A stretch of DNA of 64,000 nucleotides, taken from positions 18,668,658 to 18,732,657 of the forward strand of contig NC_012871.2 of the NCBI RefSeq assembly GCF_000003195.3, read 5' to 3'. The first letter of the stretch is position 1, and each line of letters starts with the position of its first letter. Shown here one piece after another: positions 1-11,653 of the stretch. Both the position numbers and the translations under genes were made by a program. Under the pieces are notes generated by a model that was not told where the DNA came from, did no database searches, and saw only the letters and a program-made list of their open reading frames with translations. The DNA is from Sorghum bicolor. Its lineage: Eukaryota > Streptophyta > Magnoliopsida > Poales > Poaceae.

Positions 1-190
1 ATGCCACCGTATATCCGTTAGAATATTAATTTTCTAAGTTTGTGAGGACGTACGGTTCGTGCATGCATCATGTCGCATTCATACATACATTCTGTCTACT
101 CCTTCCCTTATAATGTCGTCCCTTTTAATTAAATAAATGTTGCTTAAACTAATCCTCTTTTACCCATGGTATTCCTATTCCTTTCCACAG
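1..190 (+). other. Tekay internal leader upstream of the extra ORF
   Basis: AT-rich untranslated leader of the Tekay element with no open frame of note. It ends in a pyrimidine-rich run and TTTCCACAG directly before the ATG at 191, which reads as a plant 3' splice acceptor. A GT-containing candidate donor (GACGTACGG) lies near 47-55. Whether this leader is spliced cannot be told from sequence alone. Confidence 0.5.
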
Positions 191-1276
191 ATGGACGCGC
201 CCGCTTCACCCCATCCCAGTGACACTTTCTTGAGCGAGTTTGGCACTCCTACTTTGCTCTGGAGAGTGCTACAGTCGGTAGGGTATACTGAGCCACCTCA
301 GTATTCTTGGTGGGAGTTGGAGAGGATAGGAGAGTTGCAGTGGTTTGTTGTGAAGGGAGTTGTCCCTCCACATGGGGGCAGGCCTGCATGGACAGGGTGG
401 ACCTGTAGCTCAGATGGGCAGACTCCTTGGGAGGCAGCTTAGGTTGCAGCCCAGACTATCCTACTCGATATTTGTCAGAGGTGTGGCGATGAGCTGACAG
501 GAGGACCAGCGGCCTCCATTCCCCGTGCTGACCCCGCAGCAGCGGAGTGGAAACAGGCTAATGGTTGTGCTTTGGTTCGAGGCAGGGGAGAGAGAGCTGA
601 GAGTTCTAGTCCTGCTATGAGTGCTATGATGGCTATGCTCAAGCTGATCAGTCAGCGAGAGGGCACCTATGCACAGGTGATGGTGGCTGTTCACCAGGCT
701 CAGGAGATGCAACGGAAGGCTGAAAAGCGTGCTCGCAAGTTTCACAAGCAAGCTAGACTCCTGGAGCAAGCTCAGAAGGACCGCAATGACTGGGAATACA
801 TTGCGGAGTACCGTAGGCAGCAGTGGGTGAAGGCCATTAGGGAAAGAGATCATAAGCAGGATCAGATGAGTTAGTTGGCTAGAGAGAGGGAGACAGTGCA
901 GGAGCGCTTGGTGCAGGTTACTCGTGAGAGGGACACTGCACTCCGTGTGTCAGAGAACAGGCGCCGGGCTTGGGAGATGCACCGGATTCAGTCGCTTGAG
1001 CGGGAAAACTATCTACAGGATCAGATTGAGGCTGGTCTTGTGGAGATTCACCGTCTCAACAACTTGCTACACCCTATTCCTTGCCCTATACCTGTGTATC
1101 CAGAGGTGGGACCTCAGGTGATTGTGGCTGATGATGATGGTATGGAGGTCGATGGACCAGCAGCGGCTGCAACACCCTTGCACGAGGACGTGGAGGACGA
1201 GGAGCTTGAGCCAGTTAGCGACGAGGATGGAGAGGCTATCTTCGACGCTGACTCGGACGATGAGCCTGGAGTGTAG
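191..1276 (+). pseudogene. extra ORF upstream of gag (orf0-like), coiled-coil protein with acidic tail, two in-frame stops
   Basis: One reading frame runs from ATG 191 to TAG 1274-1276, broken only by TAG at 440-442 and TAG at 872-874, so the ancestral product was about 360 residues. The N-terminal 85 residues are rich in Pro and Trp (for example YSWWELERIGELQWFVV). The middle is a long Glu/Arg/Gln-rich helix, predicted coiled coil, roughly residues 145-290. The C-terminus is strongly acidic and ends DADSDDEPGV. I do not recognise an enzyme domain. Some rice gypsy elements of the RIRE3/RIRE8 type are reported to carry an extra ORF before gag; this matches in position, which is family knowledge from memory. 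Function is unknown; a Gag-like or nucleic-acid-binding helper role is only a guess. Confidence 0.7.
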
Positions 1277-1635
1277 GGAGTAGTGGGTAGTGTCATGTGA
1301 GGATCTTTTGTAGTCTGGCAGCTAGTGGTGATGCTTTTGTACCCATGTTGTAATCCGGAACTTTGACCTTGACTCATGGCATGTTGTGATGGTGTAATAA
1401 CTTTATGGACCCAATGTGCAATCTTAACATGTTCGTTATGTTATGACGATGTTTTCCGTTGTGGTGCATATTGCGGATATCTCTGTCATGTGTTGGATTG
1501 GTGATGTTGTTTTGTGGAATTGAATTATTGTGCCTTTTCTGTAAAGCTATTCTCTCGAATACTTTCAGGCATAAATATAAGTTCTTCTGCGGCAAATCTT
1601 GTCATCATCAATGCTCACTGACTGTGTCTTTACAG
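1277..1635 (+). other. spacer between extra ORF and gag, ending in an acceptor-like site
   Basis: About 360 bases without a conserved frame. It ends CTGTGTCTTTACAG immediately before the gag ATG at 1636, a strong match to a plant 3' splice site. This mirrors the site before the extra ORF at 191. It may serve as an intron end that lets gag be translated from a spliced mRNA. Confidence 0.45.
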
Positions 1636-4600
1636 ATGTCCCGTGGCACCCGAGGTGCGGAACAGCGTGCAAACATGAATCCACCCCCTCCTCCACCACC
1701 AAATCCAGCTGAGCTGATGCAAATGATGGTGGAAAATCAGAGGATGCTCACTGAGACCATCAATCGGATGGCCAATCAGGGTGGTCATAATGCACATGAA
1801 GGGCCAGCTCCTAACCAGTACAGTAGCTTCAAGGACTTCATGGATACGAAGCCCCCACCTTTCAGAGAAGCTGAAGAACCCCTTCAAGTTGAAGAATGGC
1901 TGAACACGGTGGAACAAAAGTTCCGCTTGCTTCGGTTGACTGAAGGTTTGAAGGCAGAGTATGCAGCTCATCAACTGCAAGGTCTAGCAGGCATCTGGTG
2001 GAATCAGTATCGGGAAGCTCTTCCAGCCGACACTGTGCTTGACTGGAATCTTTTCCGTGAGGCTTTCAAGGGGCATTTCATTCCTCCCGGTGTCATGGAG
2101 ATGAAGCATACCGAGTTTATGCAGTTAACTTAGGGCAACAAAACTATGAAGGAGTATTTGCATGCTTTCAATCATTTGTCTAGGTATGCTCCTGAGTTTG
2201 TGAACACTGAGGCAAAAAAGATTGCTAGTTTCAAGCGGAGTTTGGGCCCCAAGTTGCTGAAGACTATGGGCCGCACTAAGTGTGCAACTTTCAATGAGTT
2301 TGTCAGTGATGCTCTCACTCAAGAGAACTATAACACTGTGTACACTGCGACCAAGACTCGCAAGAGGGCTTTTGAAGCCGGGGCAGGGGCATCTCAGTCC
2401 AAGGCTCCAGTGGCAGCTAGACCACCGATCCGTGCTCCAACTCCTAACCAGCGGTATCACCCGCCTGTGAAGAAGAATCAGGCCAAGACGGGTTTTCACA
2501 AGGGTTACTCCATTGCTCTTCCTAGGGGTAACACGGATCCCAACTATGCCAAGACTCCACCTACCAACCGTCCATGCTGGAACTGCTATCAGACCGGGCA
2601 TTGGCAGAGCAACTGTCCTTACCCGCCAAAGAAGGTCAATCAAGGGAACGTCCGTCAGGGGCGTGTTCACTACACCACTGTGGAAGCAATCCCTGCTGGT
2701 GAGGTAGTTACAGCTGGTAAGTTTCTGGTTAACCAATGTGACGCACTTGTGCTTTTTGATTCAGGAGCATCGCATTCTTTTGTGAGTTCCGAATTTGTGT
2801 CTAAGCATAATCTCAAGGCATTTACACTTGATAAGGGCAGTTATTGTATTAGTGCTACTAGAAATGATATTTCCACCAATCAAGTGGTTTTGGGGGCAAC
2901 TCTGGAAATAGGAGGCCGTCAGTTTCTTGCTGATATGGTTGTTCTACCCGGTGTGGGCATAGATGTAATTCTAGGGATGAAGTGGATGAGTGGCAATGGA
3001 GTTCTTATCGACACCACCACTCATGTAGTGATGTTGAAAGACCCGAATACCAAGGAGGCATTTCTAGTGCAACTCCCTCGTGATATTCAAATCCGTAGCA
3101 CTGTGAATGCAGTTACATCTAAGGCTATTCAGGACATTCCGGTGGTGTGTGAGTTCCTGGATGTATTTCCTCATGATTTGCTCGGGCTTCCTCCGGATCG
3201 GGATGTGGAGTTCAAAATTGAATTGATTCCCGGTACAGCTCCTATCTCTAGAAGACCTTATAGAATGCCACCCAATGAGCTAGCTGAGCTTAAGACCCAG
3301 TTGAATGAGTTGTTGAAGAAGGGTCTTATCCGTCCTAGTTCTTCTCCATGGGGTTGTCCGGCTATCTTTGTGAAGAAGAAGGATCAATCTTTGCGCATGT
3401 GTGTGGACTATCGTCCCCTAAATGCGGTGACCATCAAGAATAAATACCCTCTTCCTCGCATTGATATTTTGTTTGATCAGTTGTCTAAAGCCAAGGTATT
3501 CTCCAAGATTGATTTGCGATCTGGGTACCATCAGATCAAGATCCGTCCTAAAGATGTACCTAAGACAGCTTTCTCGACGAGGTATGGGTTGTATGAGTAT
3601 CTCGTCATGTCCTTCGGTCTTACAAATGCACCTGCTCACTTCATGTACCTCATGAACTCAGTGTTCATGCCCAAATTAGACAAGTTTGTGGTGGTCTTCA
3701 TTGACGATATCCTAGTATATTCTTGCAATGAAGAGGAGCATGCAGAGCATCTGCGTGTGGTGTTGTCGCGTCTGCGTGAGCATCAGCTTTATGCGAAATT
3801 CAGCAAATGCAAGTTCTAGCTAAAGAAAGTACCTTTCTTGGGCCATGTCTTATCTGAGGAAGGCATATCGGTGGATCCGGCTAAGGTGCAAGAAGTGCTG
3901 GATTGGAAAGTTCCAACTTCGGTACACGAGGTTCGGAGTTTTCTCGGTTTGGCTGGGTATTACCGTCGATTCATTCCAGAATTTCCAAAAATATCCAAGC
4001 CTATGACTCGTCTACTTTAGAATGATGAGAAGTTTGTGTGGACGCCTAAGTGTGAAGAGGCATTCCACAAGTTGAGGACATTGCTGACATCAGCTCCTGT
4101 CCTAGCTCAGCCTGATATCGAGAAGCCCTTCGATGTCTTCTGCGACGCGTCGGGTATTGGTTTAGGCTGTGTGTTGATGCAAGAAGGTCGTGTTATCGTG
4201 TATGCCTCGCGCCAACTTCGAAAGCATGAAGTCAATTGCCCTACTCATGACTTAGAATTGGCGGCAGTTGTTCATACTTTGAAAATCTGGAGGCACTATT
4301 TGCTGGGTAATCTGTGTAATATCTACACCGATCATAAGAGCCTCAAGTATATCTTCACTCAACCTGAACTGAATATGTGGCAGCGACGGTGGCTTGAGTT
4401 GATCAAAGATTACAATCTACAAGTGCACTATCATCCGGGCAAGGCAAACGTGGTTGCGGATGCTTTGAGTCGGAAAGCGCACTGTCACTCTATCCAAGTG
4501 GAAGATCCGTTGTTGTCACATCTTATGCATCCACTTGTGCTCAACCATATTTCTTTGGAGAGTACTCTTCGCAATCGAGTCATCAAATTGCAGCAAACAG

Positions 4601-5997
4601 ATGTAGGCATCCACCATATAAAGAGAAAAATGAAGGAAGAAGAAACCAAGCATTTCAGGGTCAATGAGAACGGGATTCTTTGGTTCAAGGATCGACTAGT
4701 GGTCCCAAAAGACCATGAGCTACGAAATCAGATCTTATCTGAAGCTCATTCATCCAAATTGTCTATCCATCCTGGTAGTAGCAAGATGTATCAGGATCTG
4801 AAACCTTTGTTTTGGTGGACAAAGATGAAAAAGGAGATTGCTGCTTTTGTCGCTCGTTGTGACAATTGTTGTCATGTGAAGGCCGTTCACATGAAAGCTG
4901 GTTTGCTTCAACCCTTGTCAATTCCTGGTTGGAAATGGGAAGAAGTCAGCATGGATTTCATCATTGGACTCCCGACTTCTGTTAAGGGTTACGATTCTAT
5001 CTGGGTGATTGTAGATCGTTTGACCAAGGTTGCTCGATTTATTCCAGTTCGAACTGACTATCGTCCACATCAATATGCGGAGTTGTATTTCGAACACATT
5101 GTTCGTCAGTATGGGGTGCCTCGAACTATCATATCAGATCGTGGATCACAGTTCACTGCTCGTTTTTGGGAATGTCTGCATGAGCAGATTGGTACTCATT
5201 TAGTCTGTAGCTCTGCTTATCATCCCCAAACAGCAGGTCAAACTGAACGGGTTAACCAAATCCTAGAAGATATGTTAAGGGCATGTGCTCTCTCTTCAAA
5301 AGGTTCTTGGGTTAAGTGGTTGCCATTAGCTGAGTTCTCCTACAACAATAGTTATCAGGAGAGTATCAAGATGGCTCCATTTGAAGCCCTGTACGGTCGC
5401 AAGTGTCGAACCCCATTGAATTGGGTAGAAGCCGGAGAGCGAAGGTATTATGGCATTGATTTCGTGAACGAAGTGGAGCAGCAAATTCGTACCATCCAGC
5501 AACACCTGGAAGCTGCTCAAGCTCGTCAGAAAAGTTATGCCGACAAAAGAAGGAAGCCGATTGAGTTTTCAGTTGGTGACCATGTGTATATCAAGGTGTC
5601 TCCGATGAAGGGTGTACAAAGGTTCGGAGTCAAGCGAAAGCTTGCACCTCGTTATGTGGGACCTTATCGGATTCTCGAAAGGAAAGGAAACGTAGCATAC
5701 AAAGTTCAACTTCCAATTGCGCTTCGAGCTATTTTCCCTTTCTTCCACGTATCACAGCTAAAGAAATGTCTTCGTGTTCCGGAGGAATGAGTAGAAGTTC
5801 AGGATATCAAGTTGAAGTCGGACTTGGTGTATGAAGAAAAACCTGTAGCGGTTCTTGACCGCAAGGAATGGGTGACTCGTAATCGTGTGGTTAAGTTCTA
5901 CAAAGTGTTGTGGAGTAACCACGGGGAAGAAGATGCCACTTGGGAGACGGAGGATTATTTGAAAGAAGTTTACAAAACCTTCTTCGAAAATCAGTAA
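1636..5997 (+). pseudogene. Tekay gag-pol polyprotein with chromodomain, four in-frame stops
   Basis: A single frame runs from ATG 1636 to TAA 5995-5997, interrupted by TAG 2131, TAG 3817, TAG 4018 and TGA 5788; there is no frameshift. In order: gag with a Pro-rich start and a CCHC knuckle [14 protein letters not shown] (about 2575-2616); protease with DSGAS (about 2758); reverse transcriptase with FIDDILVYS (about 3700); RNase H with FCDASG (about 4138); integrase with HHCC zinc site (about 4740-4880) and catalytic core from about 4950; and a chromodomain (about 5857-5985) with aromatic-cage-like WETEDYL. Gag and pol share one frame, as usual for chromoviruses. The first stop cuts gag, so the copy cannot make its own full polyprotein. 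Similarity to the family remains high, so decay is recent to moderate. Confidence 0.95.
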
Positions 5998-6026
5998 GCT
6001 TTCAAATCTCGGGACGAGATTTTTGT

Positions 6027-6039
6027 AAGGGGGGAGGGC
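6027..6039 (+). other. polypurine tract of the Tekay element
   Basis: Purine run AAGGGGGGAGGG directly before the LTR start TGTAACACCCC at 6040. It is the expected plus-strand primer site of a Ty3 element. The preceding CTCGGGACGAGATTTTTG is, from memory, usual in this clade. Confidence 0.85.
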
Positions 6040-9000
6040 TGTAACACCCCAGTGTTATGGTTGCATAAATCACATGCATAGCATGAGCATTATCTTCTAC
6101 TCAAGCATGTCATGATCATCATCTACCTTGAGTCATACCTTTCCATGCAAATATGTGATTTAAATTGTTTAAGTAGTCTTCCTTGATCACTTCTCCAAAA
6201 TAATCACATAAGTCATACTTATACAAATAGGCTCTAGAAACCTCTTTTGCTTAGGCTTTTAAAAAGTGTTTCATAAAATGTTTGCATGTCAAAACTTTCT
6301 ACAGAAAAGTTGTAGCAAATTTTATAAGGAACAAAAGTTGTTTTAGGGCCATCTCATGAAAATGATCACAACTAGCTCAAAATTTACCCACAAGGCAGAT
6401 TTGGGGCTGTTTCCAACACTTAGGAAATTTTTCTAAGTCCTCGAATGAAAACAGTTTGCTCGATCGGTTTTGAAAACTCTATATCTCTCAATCCAGGCCG
6501 ATCTGGCTTTTGCTCTAGTTAACAATGTTGTAGAACTCGATTGGAACTCCAACTTTGTCAACTGCATCATCTTCTAACTCGGGCTGGTTTGGGAGTTATT
6601 CGTTGCTGAAGTCGCTCTGTCAGTCGGTCATCGTGTTCTCTGAATCAGACGCGAGCTCGCCGACGTGGCCGACCGGCGACAGAGCAACGGCGACATTTGG
6701 TGCCCGTACGCCGCTCCTGGCCCCGCTCGTCAGCTCCCAGCGCGTGCATGTCCTCCACGGCGACGCCCCGAGTGGAGTGGACGTGTCCATTTCCTCTCTG
6801 CCTCGCCTCTCTCGCCAGAAGCGCGCCCGCAGCGAGCTCACCGTCGCGAGCTCACTCCGGCGAGCTCGTGTGCGCTCCTCGCTGCATCGCAGTCCACCAA
6901 ACTCCACCCATAGCTCCGCCGTGAGCCGCTCTCCACTCTCCACCCTCTAGCTCGCCGCGAAACCCACCGGTGAGCCGCCATTTCCTTCTTCCCCCAAATC
7001 GGGTCGCCGTGACCATCTTTTCCGGCGAACTCAATGCTGGGCTCCACGGAGCCTCCCATCTCCTTTGGTTAGGTTCTAGAGGTAGCTTAGGTTCTTAGCT
7101 AGCGGTTGCACCTCTCGGTGGACGCTCTACCGCACCCACCGTCGCCGGACACGATGCGCAGCGCCGCCGTGTTTCCGCTGGAGTTGGGGTCTTCCGTGGC
7201 CAGCACGTTCCACGATGTTTCAAGCCAAGCCGCGTACCTAGGAATCTTCGCCGTAGCCCGCTGGTGCTGTAGGAAACCCTAGGTCACGCTCTACCGGCTT
7301 GAGGGCTCCGGCGTAACGCCGAGCACCTCCGCCAAGCCGCCATGATCGACGGCGAGCCATTTCCGGTGGCTCCGCCGTGGGGAAACAATCGAGTCGCTAG
7401 AGTCTGGGATCACAATGGTGCCCTTGGTTTGGCCGGAGACCTCGCCGTCGCGGAGAAATCGCCGGCGAGAGTCGCCTCGGCGGTGAGGAAGATGACCCTG
7501 ACATGCGGGGTCCATTGTCAGTGTCACCTCACTTCGCTCCTTTTCTTTTATTCAAATCCTGATTTTTGGCTTTCTTACAAAAATCATATCTCCTATTTCT
7601 GAGATCTAAAATTTGTGAACCCAATTTTGTGGTATTCCTTGAGATGGCTAGTTTTTAATAAAAATATAAAATGAACCATGTTTTCTGGGAAAAATATTTA
7701 TTAGGATTTAATCTTGTTATTCATAAATAAATTCATATCTCTTGTTATACTGCTTATTTCGCTATGAAATTTTTATGGTAGTCTCTGTGTGGTACTGGAG
7801 TGCTATAATAAATATTTCATGATTTTTGGAGTAATCCAGCTTTGATATGTAATTTATGTTTGAGATTTGGCTTGTTTCCTTAATTAAATCATATAAAATA
7901 ATTGGTGCTTATGCTGGTGCTCTACTTTGGTAGTAAACTTGTTTATGGTATTCTTAATATGTAAATAATCTGAAATCTGTTGTTTGGCACAATATAAGTC
8001 ATGTTTCTCAATTTATGAAATAAAAACCTTATCACATGTTAAATGTATATCTTTAATTTGGTATGTGCTTTTGCTCTGAAAATTTTATGGTGATGCTTTG
8101 GTGCTATACTTGTGCTGCTGTAATTTTTATAGATTTTTCTGAGCACTTTTACCAGTATCTTGTAATTATGCTCCTTTCTAGAATTAAATTAATAAATGCC
8201 TTGTTAATAAATATTTGGAGGTTATCATATGATGTTCTGGCTATCTTGTGGTGTGCTTGTGCTCATAAGCCATATGGTTGGCATTGTTTATGTTTTGGTT
8301 ATGTCATTAAATAATTAATTGGTGGGCTAAAAGCTGTTCTGGACAGCAAGGAAGTAATTTAGCTTTTGCTTAATGATAACTGAGTTTTCTGGGAAACTTG
8401 TCTAAATCAAAGTTGTTGTAAACTTTATGAACTAGCTGTGGTTTAAATTTGGGATCAATTGGCCTAGCAGTTTAAAAGTTATGGCTGTTCCAAGTTGGGT
8501 TCCAGAAATAGGTGCTCTCTGTTTTCTGGGACAGAACCTGGAACTTTGTTTTTAAGGCTGGTTTAACTTATGAATCTTGCTGTGAGGTTTAAAGATGAAT
8601 TGTAGACAATTTTATAAGCTTTCCAGAATGTCCTCACTCATGTTTGTTGGATCTGTCTAGTATTAGTTATGACCTGTTTTACTGAGCTGGTTCTGTTATG
8701 TGATGCTTCCTGTTATAGGTTATCATGGTAGGTTTTGGGCTAAGTTAACTTATCCTCTTGTGTGAACTTGTTATAACCGTTACTCCGTAAATGTGTGTCC
8801 AGTGAGTTTATTTATGTGTCAAGCATTCATCCTCTTTTATGCATCTTCTTATTAGTTGAGCATGCAATAGGTGCATCGGACGCGACCGCTTCCTTCGAGC
8901 TCCAAGCGAACCCCGAAGGCCAGGAGGGCAGCCAGGAGGTGGAGGTCCAGCCAGTCGGACTCAAGGAGCCCGAAGAAGAAGTTGAGTGCCCGAACCACGA

Positions 9001-10521
9001 GCCAGCCTCGTTCGTGAAAGGCAAGCCCCGGAGCATCCTAAGTCTCCCTTTACTTTCAAAAGTTTACTTGAATATGTTATATCTATTGATGCATTAAGTA
9101 TAGGAGTTGTGATGAAACCTTTGCTGCACTTTACTCCATCCTTGTCCAGATAACTTACCCTACCCTGGTTGTAGAGTTAGGATCGGGTAGCAGCTTAGCC
9201 ATGCTTAATCGGTAGAAGTCGGGTGATTTCCTGTCACTTGCGCGATATAGGGTTGTGTCGGATCATGATGGTCTATATGTGCTATCGAGGATGGAACCTG
9301 ATTAAATTGACTTAAGCCGGGCAGAGTTTTGCAAGGTTGTAGTAACTCCGTCTGTGGCAGCTAAGGACCGACCATTGTACGTCCTCTTGTCATGTTGAAC
9401 GCATGCCTGACACTTAGTTGGCCGGATAACTCGTTCCGACCGCGAAGCCGAGTAGTATGACTCAGGCCGGAAGAACGGCAAGTATAAAGTGCGCACTACC
9501 GGAGGAAGTGCGGTGTGCGGGGGACCATTGGCGTAAGCCCAAAGGCAGATGAGTTAAAATTCCTGACCTCCCTGGCAGAGTGGTAGCCCTGGGAGTGCGG
9601 CGCTGATCGGAGCCGCGATTCCTGAGTCGTACCAAAGGTGACCCGTTGGCTCTCCGACGGGGGATGCTTGGGTGAGTGCTAGGAATACCCCTCCAGCGGG
9701 ACAGGAATTCGATTCGAATCGCCGTCTCTCCCGGTCAGTGAGAACTTGACAGAGCAGCGGCAAACGTAGCATTCACTAATGAACTTGGTTCATGGTAATA
9801 ATGATAGCAAGGAAGAACATATGATGAACTTGATATGGTTATTATTGCTTGTAATAATAAAGGGAAGTGCTTTAGTACAGGTGCCAATCTAGTGGTAGGC
9901 TGATAATGAATAAACATGATGCTCCCACAATAAGTTAGTTTTAATGCAAGCTTTTGGCAAATGTTGAGTCAACTAGCTCTAATTGATATTGGCCTTGCAT
10001 GATCCTTGGTGTCTTTTATGTTTTTCTAGATGGGTAAGTCTAGTTGAGTACATTCTCGTACTCAGGGTTTATTCCCACCTATTGCAGATGACATCTTTTA
10101 TGACGGCTTCTGCAAGACCTGTCTCCATCTCGCTGGGAATGAGGACTAACCGTTGGGCACGGTTCTCTAACAAACTCGTACCTGTTGCTTTTGGAAGGCT
10201 GGTGTAGACTCTGGCAATAACAAGAACTTGTGAACTGAACTTTGAACTAGTGTGTGTAATTATTTTGCTTCCGCTACTTCGAACATGTGTTGTAATAACT
10301 TAATGACTCCGATGTGGTGCCGCTTCGACGGCAATGAATGACTATGTAACATTCGCTGTGTTTATGTTGAACTATTACGATCTTGGTTTGTTGCGAGTTG
10401 GTTTGAAGTCCTTCGTGATTTCAGTGGACTACCAGGATTATATGGGCTCAAGTTTGGAAACTTGATTGCTTGTCGATCGTTTCTACACTTGAACTCTTAT
10501 AATTTGGTCGGTTCTGTGACA
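6040..10521 (+). repeat. 3' long terminal repeat of the Tekay element (about 4.48 kb)
   Basis: It starts TGTAACACCCC after the polypurine tract and is placed to end at TGTGACA (10515-10521), giving TGT...ACA termini. The 3' boundary is inferred because the partner LTR is outside the window. The length suits Tekay/Del LTRs. Inside: AT-rich start (6040-6550), a GC-rich block (about 6600-7540), a long AT-rich part (7560-8850), a structured-looking block (about 9130-9760), and near the 3' end a GTAAGT donor-like site (10034) followed by a perfect 7-bp stem (10045-10064). Open frames at 6555-6950, 7342-7602 and 8795-9097 look fortuitous; no host gene is supported. Confidence 0.8.
10045..10064 (+). 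other. perfect stem-loop in Tekay LTR
   Basis: TGAGTAC (10045-10051), a 6-nt loop ATTCTC, then GTACTCA (10058-10064). It sits six bases after a GTAAGT splice-donor match (10034-10039) and before TATTGCAG|ATG, an acceptor-like site ending at 10087. It could be an RNA signal in the transcribed part of the LTR, for packaging, termination or splicing; this is inference. Confidence 0.55.
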
Positions 10522-10573
10522 TATAGTTTCTCATCTTATTGCATAACATGTCTAAGATACATAGTTGATTAAT

Positions 10574-11096
10574 TCAGGAAAGCTTGGCTACAACAAATGC
10601 AATCGCAACTAGCACTAAAAAAACCAAAACTAAAATGCACTTAAGCAACATAATTAGTTCGCGTCCGATCCCAACTATAATAGATAGATCATTCGCTTGA
10701 TCAACAACATTGAACTCCTTTCGTCGGCTCACTGCCTCACCACCTTCAGCCTCCACCACCTGTGCAAAAGATTTCTTAATGTGTTCAATGTATTATTCCT
10801 CCCAGTACCAACCTGTACATCCGCCGGTACCGTCCCACTGAAATTAAAAGAGAGAATCAAAAGTTTAATTAATATCATTTAAAAAAATATGCACATATAT
10901 AAGCAAATGTCTGGAAATAACTCACATTACGATCCAGACACTTGTAGAATATACGACCCTTGTTTACTCCCTCTTTCGACACTTTGTACTCCATCACAAT
11001 CTTCTGCCCACACTTGCCACAAGTAATGAGAGGGAGTTCCGGCCGGTATCGCTTTTGAACCCGTTGAGAGACCGAAGACCCGGTCACGGTTGCCAT
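10574..11096 (-). pseudogene. GRF-type zinc finger protein with C-terminal membrane anchor, disrupted
   Basis: Exon 1 (11096-10926) starts MATVTGSS and carries CGKCGQKIVMEYKVSKEG and GRIFYKC, the first part of a GRF zinc finger. A GTGAGT donor follows and a TTTAATTTCAG acceptor opens exon 2 (10837-10574) in phase, continuing WDGTGGCTGWYWEE, which completes the finger. An in-frame TAA (10795-10793) comes right after. Beyond it the same frame continues with a basic/acidic linker and a strong hydrophobic helix (ECILVLVFLVLVAIAFVV-like) before TGA. Small GRF-ZF plus transmembrane proteins are numerous in grasses, often next to transposons; their role is unknown, with single-stranded nucleic-acid binding inferred from GRF fingers elsewhere. 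A protein ending at the TAA would keep the finger but lose the membrane anchor. Confidence 0.65.
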
Positions 11097-11653
11097 CTAC
11101 TATCCATACTCAATTTTTAAATAATTATAAATTCCACATTTACTAGTAAACATGTATGATTAAAGAAGAACCTAATAATATTCTTTATTTGTCTAGTTAC
11201 TTCAACAAATCTTCTAAATTATACAATGGACATTATAATCAAGTGATATTAACAAACCAATTAATTTGAACTATCCTATTTTCTAAGATCATAAAAAGAT
11301 ACTATAATTCATTCTTGCAAACTACATTAATACTAGGTCAGCCATGAAATATGATATATATATATATGGATACTAATTCATGTGAATGATTCAAAATAAC
11401 AAAGTAGATTTGAGCTAAAAATAATGGGAACATCACAAGCCAAAAACAACATGAAAAAGACAAGAAATACAAAAGTTAGTCACCTCCAAACACGAAGAAA
11501 CGATGACAGAGTCGAAGAAGATCAACGATGGGCGTCGGAGATGAAGAACAAATGAAGAACAAGGAAGAAGAAGCTCCAAGAACAACAATGGTGAATGGTG
11601 CTCTCGGTTTCAAATGGGCAGAGAGGAGGAGGGATCCGGCCTATAAACCGGAC
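11097..11653. other. CACTA interior without a gene
   Basis: AT-rich sequence with a short TA run (about 11352-11367) and no supported frame. It may include the promoter and untranslated leader of the minus-strand GRF gene. Confidence 0.4.

Larger units (their letters stand above)
1..10521 (+). mobile_element. Tekay/Del-type Ty3 chromovirus retrotransposon, 5' end outside window
   Basis: The order is leader, extra ORF, gag-protease-RT-RNase H-integrase-chromodomain, polypurine tract and one long LTR. The chromodomain at the end of pol and the LTR start TGTAACACCCC next to a purine tract are typical of the Tekay/Del chromovirus clade. The 5' LTR and primer-binding site must lie left of base 1. 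All coding parts have in-frame stops, so the copy is not autonomous. It abuts a CACTA remnant at 10522, so it probably inserted into that element. The 5-bp target duplication cannot be tested because the left flank is missing. Confidence 0.9.

Noticed and set aside
461..853. Minus-strand 130-codon frame
   Set aside because: It is the shadow of the coiled-coil extra ORF on the other strand.
6555..7602. Frames in the GC-rich part of the Tekay LTR as a captured gene
   Set aside because: They overlap in several phases, have no recognised domain, and the block lies in an LTR.
10522..10573. Left terminus of the CACTA element next to the Tekay LTR
   Set aside because: No CACTA-like terminus is present there; the element seems cut by the retroelement.
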